DNA of 64,000 nucleotides. Source: an uncultured Bacilli bacterium. GTDB lineage: Bacteria > Bacillota_I > Bacilli_A > RF39 > UBA660. Made by a program: the position numbers and the translations under genes. Below are positions 27,918 to 37,075 of this stretch, in pieces (position 1 is the first letter of the stretch; each line of letters begins with the position of its first letter). Under the pieces are notes generated by a model. It made no database searches. It had not been told where the DNA came from and worked only from the letters and a program-made list of their open reading frames with translations. The stretch is taken from positions 124,001-188,000 of the forward strand of contig CAKPMY010000001.1 of the NCBI GenBank assembly GCA_934168245.1, in the 5' to 3' direction.

Positions 27918-28063
27918 ATAATATCACATCCTAAAAATATTGTATCAAACTTCTCTTAAAAAGTCTCTAATTATTCTAAAAGAAAAAAGTAGCATTAACT
28001 GAACTTGTCAACAAAAGCATATACTTTTATATTCCAGTTCCAAATTAATTCTACTCTTATTAC

Positions 28064-29341
28064 TTATCTAATAACTTCTTTTCCACCCATATATGGTTGT
28101 AAAGCCTTAGGTATTTTAATACTACCATCTTCTTGATAATTATTTTCTATGAAAGCAATTAAACCTCTAGGAGTCGCAATAACTGTATTATTTAATGTAT
28201 GTAAATAATAAGTTCCTTTCTCACTCCTTTTACGTATTCCAAGTCTTCTAGCCTGTGCATCTCCAAGTGTTGAACAACTTCCTACTTCAAAGTATTTTTG
28301 TTGCCTTGGACTCCAAGCCTCTATATCACAAGATTTAACTTTTAAATCTGCTAAGTCTCCAGAGCAACACTCTAGTTGTCTAACTGGTATATCTAAACTT
28401 CTAAAGTATTCAACACTTAACTTCCACATCTTTTCATACCAATCCATACTCTCTTCAGGTTCACATATAACTATCATCTCTTGTTTTTCAAATTGATGAA
28501 CTCTATATAACCCACGTTCTTCTAAGCCATGAGCCCCTCCTTCTTTTCTAAAACAAGGAGAATAACTTGTAAGACAAATTGGTAATTCTTCATTTTTAAT
28601 AATTTGATCTTTAAATTTACCAATCATACTATGTTCACTAGTACCAATTAAGTATAAATCTTCTCCTTCAATCTTATACATCATTGCTTCCATCTCTGGA
28701 AAAGACATAACACCAGTAACAACATCACTTCTAATCATAAATGGTGGTATTGCATAAGTAAATCCATGATCAATCATAAAATCTCTTGCATAAGCAAGTA
28801 ATGCTTCATGAAGTCTCGCAATATCTCCCAATAAATAGTAAAATCCTTGTCCAGATGTTCTACCTGCTGCATCTTTATCCATACCTTTTAATTTTTCAAT
28901 TATATCAGCATGATATGGAATTTCATATTTAGGAACAACAGCCTCTCCAAACCTCTGTACTTCTACATTAAAACTATCATCTTTTCCAATCGGAACACTC
29001 TCATCCATAATTTGTGGAATAACTAACATCTTTTCTTTTATTTCCGCACTAAGTCTAACTTGTTCCTCTTCTAATGATTTAATGTTTTCTCCATTTTTAG
29101 CAATTTCTTCTTTTAGTTTATTAGCCTCTTCTATCTTTTTATTAGCCATTAACTTTCCAATTTCACTAGACATCCTATTTTTATTTGCCTTTAATCCATC
29201 AACCTCAGTCTGAACTGCACGAACTCTCTTATCTAATTCATACACTTCATCTACTAATCCTAATTTCTCATCTTGAAATTTCTTCTTAATATTTTCTTTT
29301 ACTAATTCTTTATTTTCTCTAATTAACTTTATATCTATCAT
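28064..29341 (-). CDS. serS: Seryl-tRNA synthetase
   Basis: SerS charges tRNA-Ser in the cytoplasm. The N-terminal coiled-coil arm (about 1-110) and class II motifs are present: motif 2 FRKEGGAHG...RVHQFEKQE and motif 3 GTYYLHTLNNTVIATPR. Length 425 is standard. AGGAGG precedes the ATG. A T-box leader upstream shows that expression responds to uncharged tRNA. Confidence 0.97.
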   Translation of the reverse strand: MIDIKLIRENKELVKENIKKKFQDEKLGLVDEVYELDKRVRAVQTEVDGLKANKNRMSSEIGKLMANKKIEEANKLKEEIAKNGENIKSLEEEQVRLSAEIKEKMLVIPQIMDESVPIGKDDSFNVEVQRFGEAVVPKYEIPYHADIIEKLKGMDKDAAGRTSGQGFYYLLGDIARLHEALLAYARDFMIDHGFTYAIPPFMIRSDVVTGVMSFPEMEAMMYKIEGEDLYLIGTSEHSMIGKFKDQIIKNEELPICLTSYSPCFRKEGGAHGLEERGLYRVHQFEKQEMIVICEPEESMDWYEKMWKLSVEYFRSLDIPVRQLECCSGDLADLKVKSCDIEAWSPRQQKYFEVGSCSTLGDAQARRLGIRKRSEKGTYYLHTLNNTVIATPRGLIAFIENNYQEDGSIKIPKALQPYMGGKEVIR

Positions 29342-29374
29342 ATTCTCTTCCTCCTAATTTTATTTTTACTTATA

Positions 29375-29612
29375 AGAAAAACACTCCGAGACTTTATACA
29401 CAATAATCCCTCCTAAAACAAAAAAAGAACAGTACAAGGAGTGCTAAAAGCACGGTACCATCCTTTTATTAACTTACTTAGATAACGGCTTAAACCGGAA
29501 GTATTCCTTCATCTATAGAGTAGATAAATAAGTATTTAACATCATTTCCACCAACCATGACTTCTCTTTGCTTAAATAATCTTATTATTAGTTCTAATCA
29601 CTGATTTGTTAA
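29375..29612 (-). promoter_or_regulatory. T-box riboswitch of serS
   Basis: The conserved T-box core GGATGGTACCG is at 29463-29453 on the transcribed strand. The antiterminator bulge can pair with the acceptor end of uncharged tRNA. AGCACTCC (29445-29438) can pair either with the antiterminator region or with GGAGTGT (29387-29381), which is followed by Ts and forms the terminator. Upstream, AGAGAAG and GGTGGAAA look like stem I loop motifs. The gene implies a serine specifier, but I could not fix the codon by eye. This fills most of the gap 29342-29642. Confidence 0.9.
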
Positions 29613-29613
29613 T

Positions 29614-29642
29614 ATTATATGTCAAAAATTAATTTTTAGCAA
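29614..29642 (-). promoter_or_regulatory. Sigma-A promoter of the serS T-box transcript
   Basis: TTGCTA (29642-29637) and TATAAT (29619-29614) are 17 bases apart. The -35 box abuts the end of the upstream gene. Confidence 0.75.
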
Positions 29643-30833
29643 CTAATTTTTATAACAAGTTATCGCTCCTTCTGGTACCTCTGAAATATATTTTTCTAAA
29701 ACTTCAACATTTCCCTTCTTAACATCTTTTAAACTAGCCTCTCTTAATCCATAATGACTATCATAAACAGATATAAAATATGTTGCCTTTCCATTAACTA
29801 TCTCTAATTTAACATATCCCCTATAATCACCATATTTCCTAAAGAAATCTTCTCCAAATCCATATCCCACTATTCCAAAAGAAACATAATATGTACCATC
29901 ACTATTTAAAATATTAGAATTATTTGAACAAGTATAAGCATAATCCCTAATATCTTTCTTAGCCTCAGCAACAATATTTTTAGAAACTATTACTAGTTTT
30001 CCCCTTTCATATATTCCCCAAAAAAACTTAAAATTAAAAAATATTAAAGCCAAAAAACTAGCAACAATTAAAGAAATCATCACAAATAAAATATTCACAT
30101 TCTTTTGATGATCTTCTTCTAGTACCCTTTCTCCTATTACTTTTCTTCTCGAAATATAAAAAATACTATTATAAGGAACAGCCGTATTAAATGCTATAGA
30201 AGGTATTGCTATAATAGGAAATAAAACTACAATTCCTCCTGCATACCCAAACTTTTTTCCCAGTTCATAAAAGATCTTTAATACTACATATATTCCATAT
30301 ACTGGTATAAACGTAAGGAAAAAGTTCTTTTTATTTTTCGTCGCTATATCATTCAAAATATATAAATTATATACTGGTATTAACTGTTTCCACCAAGGTC
30401 TATTAGCCTTCATAAATAAAAATTGCATTGCCATAGACTCTAATCTCCAAAATACTAAAAAAGCACATCCAACATAAAATTCATTAGAAGAAACAACTTT
30501 TAACACATCATTATTTTTACTATATAAAATGAAAAAAAATACACAAACAGATACCACCAAAAGAATACTATTAAAAACTATACATGCAGTTTTATTTCCA
30601 GCCTTATCTGCTACAATATACTTAAAAGGAGATTCAAAAGATAATGAACTATTTTTATTACTTTCTTCTTCAGAATTATATACTATAGGCTTATCATCTT
30701 CATCATGCTCATACTTTAACATTGAAACATTATCTGGATGATTATAATTAAGTTTTCCACACTTCATACAGTATCGCATACTCTCTTTATAAAGTGCTCC
30801 ACATCTTTCACAAGTAATCATTCTCTCTGCCAT
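29643..30833 (-). CDS. Zinc-ribbon polytopic membrane protein (DUF5684-like)
   Basis: The 396-residue protein starts with a zinc ribbon (CERCG...CMKCG, residues 8-26), then has about six membrane helices. The central segment WWKQLIPVYNLYILNDI followed by a second Pro-rich helix is typical of the DUF5684 group. A C-terminal soluble domain of about 120 residues follows the last helix. Function is not known. Its ATG lies behind GGAGG. Confidence 0.72.
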   Translation of the reverse strand: MAERMITCERCGALYKESMRYCMKCGKLNYNHPDNVSMLKYEHDEDDKPIVYNSEEESNKNSSLSFESPFKYIVADKAGNKTACIVFNSILLVVSVCVFFFILYSKNNDVLKVVSSNEFYVGCAFLVFWRLESMAMQFLFMKANRPWWKQLIPVYNLYILNDIATKNKKNFFLTFIPVYGIYVVLKIFYELGKKFGYAGGIVVLFPIIAIPSIAFNTAVPYNSIFYISRRKVIGERVLEEDHQKNVNILFVMISLIVASFLALIFFNFKFFWGIYERGKLVIVSKNIVAEAKKDIRDYAYTCSNNSNILNSDGTYYVSFGIVGYGFGEDFFRKYGDYRGYVKLEIVNGKATYFISVYDSHYGLREASLKDVKKGNVEVLEKYISEVPEGAITCYKN

Positions 30834-30908
30834 ATAATCTCCTCCATTATCAATGACATTTTATCATAAAAATAGATTATTATAAAGAGAATTCCAAAAG
30901 AAAAGAGA

Positions 30909-31169
30909 CTATTTAGCCTCTATAATTAATTTAATTGCAGTTCTTTCTTCTCCATCAATAGCAATATCTTGAAAAGCCGGAATACAAACTAAATTCTTAC
31001 CTGATGGAGCCACAAATCCTCTAGCAATTGCTACTGCCTTAATAGCTTGATTTAAAGCACCAGCACCAACTGCTTGAATCTCAACACTACCTTTCTCTCT
31101 AAACACATTTGCTAGTGCTCCTGCTACACTATTTGGATTAGACTTACTACTTACTTTAAGTGTTTCCAT
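30909..31169 (-). CDS. spoVS: Stage V sporulation protein S
   Basis: SpoVS is a small Alba-like protein that affects septation and the dehydration stage of sporulation in Bacillus. At 86 residues it has exactly the family length, and the sequence is strongly conserved: SSKSNPNSVAGALA at the start and GAGALNQAIKA in the middle. The nearest purine-rich site (AAAGGA) is about 13 bases from the ATG, rather far. A weak hairpin (AGAGGC with GTCTCT) after the stop may terminate it. Confidence 0.96.
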   Translation of the reverse strand: METLKVSSKSNPNSVAGALANVFREKGSVEIQAVGAGALNQAIKAVAIARGFVAPSGKNLVCIPAFQDIAIDGEERTAIKLIIEAK

Positions 31170-31210
31170 AAATATTATTCATTCCTTTCTACACTTAAAT
31201 ATATGCACCC

Positions 31211-31237
31211 AAAAAAAGAAAATGACTAATCATTCTC
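31211..31237 (-). terminator. Terminator of the GDSL hydrolase gene
   Basis: GAGAATGA pairs with TCATTTTC (one G-U pair) over a four-base loop, followed by a T run on the minus strand. Confidence 0.8.
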
Positions 31238-32269
31238 TTTAATATATTTAATAAGAACCTCAGTAATTTTATCATATCCATCATCAGACATATGTAAACC
31301 TTCCTCAGTATATTCTAACTTCAAATTACCATCACTATCAACAAGTTCACTAAACATATCAATATACGTAATATTCTCATCCTTAGCAAGACTCTCCAAC
31401 TTCTTATTAATATCAACTATATCATCATTACTTATAGAAAAGTCTCTAACATAACCATTAATCTTATCATCAACAGTTTTATTAATTGGATAAATAGACT
31501 CTAAATATATTTTAGCATAAGGTCTATTTTCTTTAATTAACTTAACAATTTCCCCAATATTTTTAACAACCTCTTCTCCACTTACATCACCACAAAGATC
31601 ATTTATACCAATAAGTAAAACTACTTTAGAAGGATTATAATCATATACTCTAGCTTTCATATCACTTAAAATATCACTAGTCTTATTACCATCAATACCA
31701 GAATTAACTACATTAAACTTCTCATAATACTTACTCAAATCATATCTATGAGTAAGTGAATCTCCTAAAAATAGTATATTTTCATCAACTACTTCTTCTA
31801 CCACTTTTTGTTCTTTATATATAATTTCTTTTCTTGGTTTATTATCATTAATATTAGTAAAATAATATATATCAAATCCAATCAAACCTACACACAAACA
31901 AACTAATAAAACTATTATTAAATGTAAAGAACTATTAGACTTTTCTTTTCTCTCTTCTCTTTGTAAATTTTCAAACTCTCTTCTATTATTTTCTAAAGTC
32001 TTTTCTACTACTTTCTTTCTATTCTTACCCTTTGCCTCTATAAAACTTGTATCTAAATTAAGTGTAGCATCTAAGTCTATATCATCAAATACTAATTGCT
32101 GTTGCTTCGTAACTGACAAATCTATATCATCATACCTATCAACATTCTTTTGATATCTATTATAACTGTTATTTGTATTATTATTATTTTTATTATTGTT
32201 ATTATATCTATAATTATTACTATTATTTGTATTATTTCTATATTGATTTTTCTTTTTATTACTAGCCAT
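31226..32269 (-). CDS. Membrane-anchored SGNH/GDSL hydrolase
   Basis: An Asn/Tyr-rich N-terminus (about 45 residues inside the cell), a basic linker, one membrane helix (about 117-137) and an outer SGNH hydrolase domain are visible. Catalytic blocks are present: FLGDSLTHR (Ser), NSGIDGN (Gly), LLIGINDL (Asn) and HMSDDGYDK (His with nearby Asp). Such enzymes remove acyl groups from lipids, polysaccharides or peptidoglycan. GGAGGAG precedes the ATG. The Asn-rich leader recalls that of the membrane protein at 10.3-11.2 kb. Confidence 0.87.
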   Translation of the reverse strand: MASNKKKNQYRNNTNNSNNYRYNNNNKNNNNTNNSYNRYQKNVDRYDDIDLSVTKQQQLVFDDIDLDATLNLDTSFIEAKGKNRKKVVEKTLENNRREFENLQREERKEKSNSSLHLIIVLLVCLCVGLIGFDIYYFTNINDNKPRKEIIYKEQKVVEEVVDENILFLGDSLTHRYDLSKYYEKFNVVNSGIDGNKTSDILSDMKARVYDYNPSKVVLLIGINDLCGDVSGEEVVKNIGEIVKLIKENRPYAKIYLESIYPINKTVDDKINGYVRDFSISNDDIVDINKKLESLAKDENITYIDMFSELVDSDGNLKLEYTEEGLHMSDDGYDKITEVLIKYIKEND

Positions 32270-32326
32270 ATAAACTCCTCCACAATAATCTACTTAATTA
32301 TATCACACAAAATAAAAAGAAGAAAC

Positions 32327-33490
32327 TTATATTTCTCCTGAACAAATACTCCTAAATGAGTTATAAAAAAGTTCCCAGATACTAAGTTTCTTTGCATCTT
32401 TATTTATTATCAAATCTCCTATTGATATAACCTTATTCTTAGAAAGAACTTCTATCTTTCCTACTACATCTCCACTAGATAAAGGTAGTTTAATATCATC
32501 TATTTTTACATTATATTGATATTTATGCCTACTATCATCAACCAATTCTACTACACCTAAATCTTCTTTTAAAATAATATCGACTTTCTCTCTATTTGAC
32601 TTATCCAATTTAATTCTTTCTATAACTGTTCCTTTTTCTTTTAATAAATTAAACTTTGTATGTAAAAATCCATAATCTAATAAAGCCATAGCCTCACTAT
32701 TTCTAGTCTTACTATTATCTTCTCCTAACACAATAGCAATCAGTCTCATATTATTCTTCTTTGCTGTAGCCGCTAAACAATACCCAGCATTATCTGTGTG
32801 GCCTGTCTTTAAGCCATCGGCTCCTTCATAAAAACGTACTAATTTATTCGTATTAACAAGCCAAAATTTATTATCTGTATCTTCTCTTAAATAGTCTTCA
32901 TACATTGAAGAAAATCTCAATATCTCTGGATGATTAATAACTAACTCTCTAGCAATCATCGCCATATCATAAGCACTAGAATAATGTCCATCTTCATCAA
33001 GCCCAGTACAATTCTTAAAAACTGTATTTTTTAGTCCAAACTCTTTTACTTTTTTATTCATCATTTTAACAAACTTTTCTTCACTACCCGCAATCACCTC
33101 TGCCATCGCAACAGTTGCATCATTACCTGAAGCCATTGATATACCTTTCATTAGATCTTCAATAGTAATTTTCTCTCCTTCACTTATATATATCTGTGAT
33201 CCACCCATATCAGCCGCATTCTTACTAACTGTAACTACATCACTCCACTTTATTTTTCCCTTTTCTACTTGCTCTAATATAATTATTTGAGCAACCATCT
33301 TAGTCATAGAAGCAACAGCCAACTTTTCATTCTTATTTTTCTCATAAATAATCTTTCCTGTATTAGCCTCAATCAATAAAGATGCTTTAGCATTAACTGT
33401 TGGATCAACCTCTTCTGCCTTTACAAATAATGGACACAAAACTATTGTAACAACTAAAATTTTACACAAAACTTTACATATAAACTTCAT
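32327..33490 (-). CDS. dacF: D-alanyl-D-alanine carboxypeptidase (DacF/PBP5 type)
   Basis: This low-mass penicillin-binding protein trims D-Ala from peptidoglycan stems outside the cell. It has a signal peptide (about 1-24) and the three active-site motifs: SMTK (61-64), SGN (120-122) and KTG (about 225). The C-terminal domain and a short amphipathic end, which would hold it to the membrane, are present. Length 387 matches the DacF/DacB group. Those names differ only by regulation in Bacillus, so the symbol is tentative. It diverges from the VanY-type gene. Confidence 0.92.
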   Translation of the reverse strand: MKFICKVLCKILVVTIVLCPLFVKAEEVDPTVNAKASLLIEANTGKIIYEKNKNEKLAVASMTKMVAQIIILEQVEKGKIKWSDVVTVSKNAADMGGSQIYISEGEKITIEDLMKGISMASGNDATVAMAEVIAGSEEKFVKMMNKKVKEFGLKNTVFKNCTGLDEDGHYSSAYDMAMIARELVINHPEILRFSSMYEDYLREDTDNKFWLVNTNKLVRFYEGADGLKTGHTDNAGYCLAATAKKNNMRLIAIVLGEDNSKTRNSEAMALLDYGFLHTKFNLLKEKGTVIERIKLDKSNREKVDIILKEDLGVVELVDDSRHKYQYNVKIDDIKLPLSSGDVVGKIEVLSKNKVISIGDLIINKDAKKLSIWELFYNSFRSICSGEI

Positions 33491-33578
33491 GTCTACCTCC
33501 TATCAATTATTATGTAAAGTAACATAAAATTATACATAAATACTCTAAATAATGCTATTATATAATAAGGTGATATAT

Positions 33579-34487
33579 ATGAAGAAAAAGAAAAAAATTA
33601 AAACTAAAAACTTTACAATCTTTATAGTCTGCCTACTCTTAATAATTATAAGTATTGTTTACGGACTTAAAGCCATGGAAAATAAAAAGACTCCTAAAGA
33701 CAAGGATAATAATATTGAAGAAAAAGATAATTCAAAAGATAAAAGACCTGAAAAAGAACTAACTGAAATGGAAAAAGCCAAAAGAGATATATCTTACTAT
33801 ATCGATGAAAATACCGAAATGTATCAAGAATATCGTAATAAAAATAAAGATCTTCCTATTGAAACTATAATAACCAATGTAAATATCGGTCTAAATAATG
33901 ATTACTACACTAATACTAAGGAAAGTAAATATCAAAACACTTATAAAATCCTCGTAAATAAATACAACTACGTAACTGAAAATTACATTCCTGAAAATCT
34001 CGAAACAGTAAGTTCTGAATACTCTTCAAAATCTTTAAAATTAGTTAGTTATGCTAAAGAAGCCTTTGAAGAAATGGCTAAAGCCGCTAAAGCAGAAAAT
34101 TATACAATAAGAGCCATGTCAAGTTATAGAGATTATGCCTACCAAAACATTTTATATAACAATTATGCTAAAAAAGACGGCTACGAAGCCGCTGATACCT
34201 ACTCTGCAAGACCAGGTTACTCTGAACATCAAACAGGTTTAGCAGTAGATGTTGATAATGCTAAAGAGTATTTTACAAACTTTGAAAAAACTAAAGAATT
34301 TACTTGGATGCAAGAAAATGCCTATAAATATGGCTTCATTCTTCGTTTTCCAGCCAACAAAGTAACAGAAACTGGCTATCAATATGAATCATGGCACTAT
34401 CGCTATGTTGGTAAAGAAATAGCCAAATACATTTACGATAATGACTTATGCTTAGAAGAATACTATGCCCGTTTCTTAGCAAAATAA
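33579..34487 (+). CDS. VanY-type D-alanyl-D-alanine carboxypeptidase
   Basis: A zinc peptidase of the LdcB/VanY group that cuts peptidoglycan stem peptides outside the cell. It has a basic N-terminus and one membrane helix (about 11-30), a charged linker, then the catalytic domain with SARPGYSEHQTGLAVDVD (zinc His and Asp) and ESWHYRYVG (catalytic Glu and zinc His). The frame could begin at 33552, but AAGGTGAT lies before the ATG at 33579 (302 residues). Confidence 0.93.
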   Translation: MKKKKKIKTKNFTIFIVCLLLIIISIVYGLKAMENKKTPKDKDNNIEEKDNSKDKRPEKELTEMEKAKRDISYYIDENTEMYQEYRNKNKDLPIETIITNVNIGLNNDYYTNTKESKYQNTYKILVNKYNYVTENYIPENLETVSSEYSSKSLKLVSYAKEAFEEMAKAAKAENYTIRAMSSYRDYAYQNILYNNYAKKDGYEAADTYSARPGYSEHQTGLAVDVDNAKEYFTNFEKTKEFTWMQENAYKYGFILRFPANKVTETGYQYESWHYRYVGKEIAKYIYDNDLCLEEYYARFLAK

Positions 34488-34540
34488 AAGACCATTGTAG
34501 TTGATTAGCAAAACGACTGAAGAATATCTTAACAAAGTAA

Positions 34541-34570
34541 AAGATTGGACTCATATCCAATCTTTTTTTA
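34541..34570. terminator. Bidirectional terminator
   Basis: AAGATTGGA and TCCAATCTT form a nine-base stem with a six-base loop and a T run. It can end the VanY-type gene and, read the other way, the membrane gene at 34568. Confidence 0.85.
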
Positions 34571-35155
34571 ATCATAATTTTTCTTAAAAAAGCAATATAA
34601 CTTATAAAAGAAAATAACTACTAACCATAGTACAAAAAATAAATTAGAAAGTTGTACTATCGATAAAACTAAATCATTAGTATATAAACTAACTTTATCA
34701 GTCAAATCCAATTTATTGTTTATCGCTACTATAACAAAATTAAAAAATAAAAAGTATATTATAATAAAAAATATTGAATCTAACCATTTCTTTAAAGCCG
34801 GCATACTCTTACTGAAACTAGAAATAAATATAAATATTGCCGACAACACAACAATTAAAAAATAAACAAATGTCGATGGAAAATAAATATAAGTCATAAC
34901 TGCTTTAATTAAATAATCTATGGTAAATATTGTATATTCTCTATTCATAAATACAACTCCACCTAAAAAGCCCATAATAACTACAAAAAATCCAATCTTA
35001 ACAATTATATTTTTTCTCGAGATATTTAAAACTAAAAATAAAAATAGTAGAACTGATATAGCGAATATTTCTAAACCTAAAAAAGATGAAAAAGTATTTT
35101 TAAAAACTAAATCAAACTTTTGTAAAAGTGTTGAAAACACTACTACCACCTCCAC
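34568..35155 (-). CDS. Polytopic membrane protein in the sortase-adhesin operon
   Basis: This 195-residue protein has about five membrane helices and no recognised family. Its start shares a base with the sortase stop (35155), so it is the third, coupled gene of the adhesin-sortase operon. It may help the sortase or its substrate, but that is inference from position only. Confidence 0.65.
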   Translation of the reverse strand: MEVVVVFSTLLQKFDLVFKNTFSSFLGLEIFAISVLLFLFLVLNISRKNIIVKIGFFVVIMGFLGGVVFMNREYTIFTIDYLIKAVMTYIYFPSTFVYFLIVVLSAIFIFISSFSKSMPALKKWLDSIFFIIIYFLFFNFVIVAINNKLDLTDKVSLYTNDLVLSIVQLSNLFFVLWLVVIFFYKLYCFFKKNYD

Positions 35156-35826
35156 TATACTAATTCTAAGATATAAACTGTCTGACTAGAAAGGTCATCC
35201 TTTGTACAAGTAATTAATGTTAAAGTGGTCTTATTAAAACTTCTAACTACCCTTACTTTTCCAACTTTTGGAACATTATAAATATTTACTAATTTATAAT
35301 GATAACGAACTCCATTATAAGTAACATAGGCATCATTACCTATCTGTAATTGATACAAATATGCAAAATATCCTACATATGTATTACCAGAATGTGCCAT
35401 TAATATTAAATTCCCATTAACAACATCTGGCATAGTAGAACCTTTAACTACTGTAACATTATACTGAATATTATTAAATCTAGAATCAAGCCCATAAAAC
35501 CCTCTTTTTAATCCTATCCTTGGTATTTCTAAAACTCCTAAATACTTATCATAATTTATCGAAGGAGCCGCTGGCTCTTCCGGCACAACTGTCGGTGTAT
35601 TAATCTCTTCTGCCTCAGGAGCATCAACTACAATTTCATTTACTTCATCTGGAATACTATCTGAAATAGCAATTTGCATATCTGAAAAAACAACATTTCT
35701 AATTACCATTAAATGATTCCAGGAAATAACTACTATTCCTAAAAACACAAGGAAAGAGCCAAATAGTAGCAAATGACTCTTTCTAATATGTTTCTTATTT
35801 TTGTGTTGCAGGTTTAACATTTGCAT
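35155..35826 (-). CDS. Sortase paired with the thioester adhesin
   Basis: The protein has one membrane helix (about 20-40), a Pro/Glu linker and a sortase beta-barrel beginning LGVLEIPRIGLKRGFYG. The histidine is in LILMAHSG and the cysteine in TLITCTKDD. The usual Arg after the cysteine strand is not obvious: the segment reads SSQTVYIL. It belongs outside class B, nearest to class D-like enzymes. The start is uncertain: ATG 35826 is used, a GTG at 35841 and an ATG at 35820 are possible, and all overlap the end of the adhesin gene. Confidence 0.83.
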   Translation of the reverse strand: MQMLNLQHKNKKHIRKSHLLLFGSFLVFLGIVVISWNHLMVIRNVVFSDMQIAISDSIPDEVNEIVVDAPEAEEINTPTVVPEEPAAPSINYDKYLGVLEIPRIGLKRGFYGLDSRFNNIQYNVTVVKGSTMPDVVNGNLILMAHSGNTYVGYFAYLYQLQIGNDAYVTYNGVRYHYKLVNIYNVPKVGKVRVVRSFNKTTLTLITCTKDDLSSQTVYILELV

Positions 35827-37015
35827 AAATAATACCAACACCAGATAATAGAACTATCAAACCAATGAAGTAAACTGTTTGTGCTGCTGAAAGACCAGTA
35901 TCATCAACAGGTGCTTCATAATCTATAGTAAATTCGCTACCTACATCTTTGTTATTTGTAACTGTATCAACACTAGAAATTGTTTGTGCGCCTGCTGCCA
36001 CATAATAATTTCCTTCATATGTTGTAAATGAACCAATTACTCTAAATTTAACCACTTTATTTTCATCAGTAACCTTATCAACAGGTACTCTAATATAAAA
36101 TTTATCTGTAACTTGTAAATCAGTTAACGTAGTTATTTCATTACCATTAACATCAACTACTTTTGTACCCTCTGGTGCTTCTGTTAACTCAAGATCAAAT
36201 CCATTAAAGTTATCTGAAGGACTAGCAACTACAGTAATTTCAGATGATTGATAATATGCATCATCACTAGTTTTATCAACTGCACTACCCATACTAATTT
36301 TTAATTCTTTATTAGGAACACTTCTATTTGCTTTAGCACTTGTTAATAATGGCTCTAAATAAACATCATAGAAACTAGAATCATTAGCAGTAATATCCAT
36401 CTCTTCAGTTCCATTAGCCTTATAATAATCTGAATGACTATCTGTATATAAACCTTTTATAGATTTAATAGTTGCTAAAGCATCTGCTGCTGAAATTGTA
36501 TCTCCTATAGCAAGTGAATAATTAGGATTTTCTGGATACATTTCTGCTAAGTATAACCAAATCGCTACTTGTGATAACCATACTTGAACTGGTTCAGCAA
36601 GTTCAACTCCATTTGCAGTCTTAAACTTTACATGTGGATAAATATTAGCCATTAAGTAAAGTAATCCATAATCTTGAATAGCATCTCCCTTACTAAATTC
36701 AGTATCTGCCATAAAATCAACATGATGTTCCATACAGAATACTATCAACCCATCAGTTGATTGATATGGTAACACTGGGAATCTAATAGCAGTACCAGCA
36801 GTACCATATATAGTCTCACCTGGTTCTGCCGTAGTAAACTTATCAGGAAACTTATCATCTATTTGTGGAATAGCATAAGAAGTTTGACCAAGTCCTGCAA
36901 TAACTATCGCAACAACCGCGATAACTGCTAAAGCAAACGTACCAATTACTGATTTTGATTGCCATAAATTTTTCTTTTGTTTGTTTTGATTATTTTCCAT
37001 ATATATCTTTTCCAT
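35795..37015 (-). CDS. Thioester-domain (TED) surface adhesin
   Basis: TED adhesins carry an internal Cys-Gln thioester that bonds covalently to host or surface targets. The precursor has a signal/anchor segment (about 22-48). The thioester pair is visible as C94 in LIVFCMEHH and Q149 in LSQVAIW, which matches the TQxAxW-type motif. A second beta-rich domain (about 235-370) follows. The C-terminus has PVDDTG, a membrane helix and a short basic tail, a plausible non-standard sorting signal. The start at 37015 follows AGGTAGGG and a promoter. The next gene is a sortase. Confidence 0.82.
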   Translation of the reverse strand: MEKIYMENNQNKQKKNLWQSKSVIGTFALAVIAVVAIVIAGLGQTSYAIPQIDDKFPDKFTTAEPGETIYGTAGTAIRFPVLPYQSTDGLIVFCMEHHVDFMADTEFSKGDAIQDYGLLYLMANIYPHVKFKTANGVELAEPVQVWLSQVAIWLYLAEMYPENPNYSLAIGDTISAADALATIKSIKGLYTDSHSDYYKANGTEEMDITANDSSFYDVYLEPLLTSAKANRSVPNKELKISMGSAVDKTSDDAYYQSSEITVVASPSDNFNGFDLELTEAPEGTKVVDVNGNEITTLTDLQVTDKFYIRVPVDKVTDENKVVKFRVIGSFTTYEGNYYVAAGAQTISSVDTVTNNKDVGSEFTIDYEAPVDDTGLSAAQTVYFIGLIVLLSGVGIIYANVKPATQK

Positions 37016-37039
37016 AAACAACCCTACCTTTATAAAAAT

Positions 37040-37048
37040 ATTATACCA
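37040..37048 (-). promoter_or_regulatory. Extended -10 promoter of the adhesin-sortase operon
   Basis: TGGTATAAT on the minus strand is an extended -10 element 25 bases before the adhesin ATG. The -35 region (TTGAAA) is at a short spacing of 15 bases. Confidence 0.65.
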
Positions 37049-37075
37049 TAAATTAACTTTTTTCAAACTCTTTTT

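Noticed and set aside
29618..29623. TTGACA upstream of the serS T-box as a -35 box
   Set aside because: No -10 lies 16-18 bases after it, whereas TATAAT overlapping its end has TTGCTA 17 bases upstream, which fits better.
35795..35900. Canonical LPxTG signal on the adhesin
   Set aside because: No LPxTG is present; only PVDDTG stands before the C-terminal helix.
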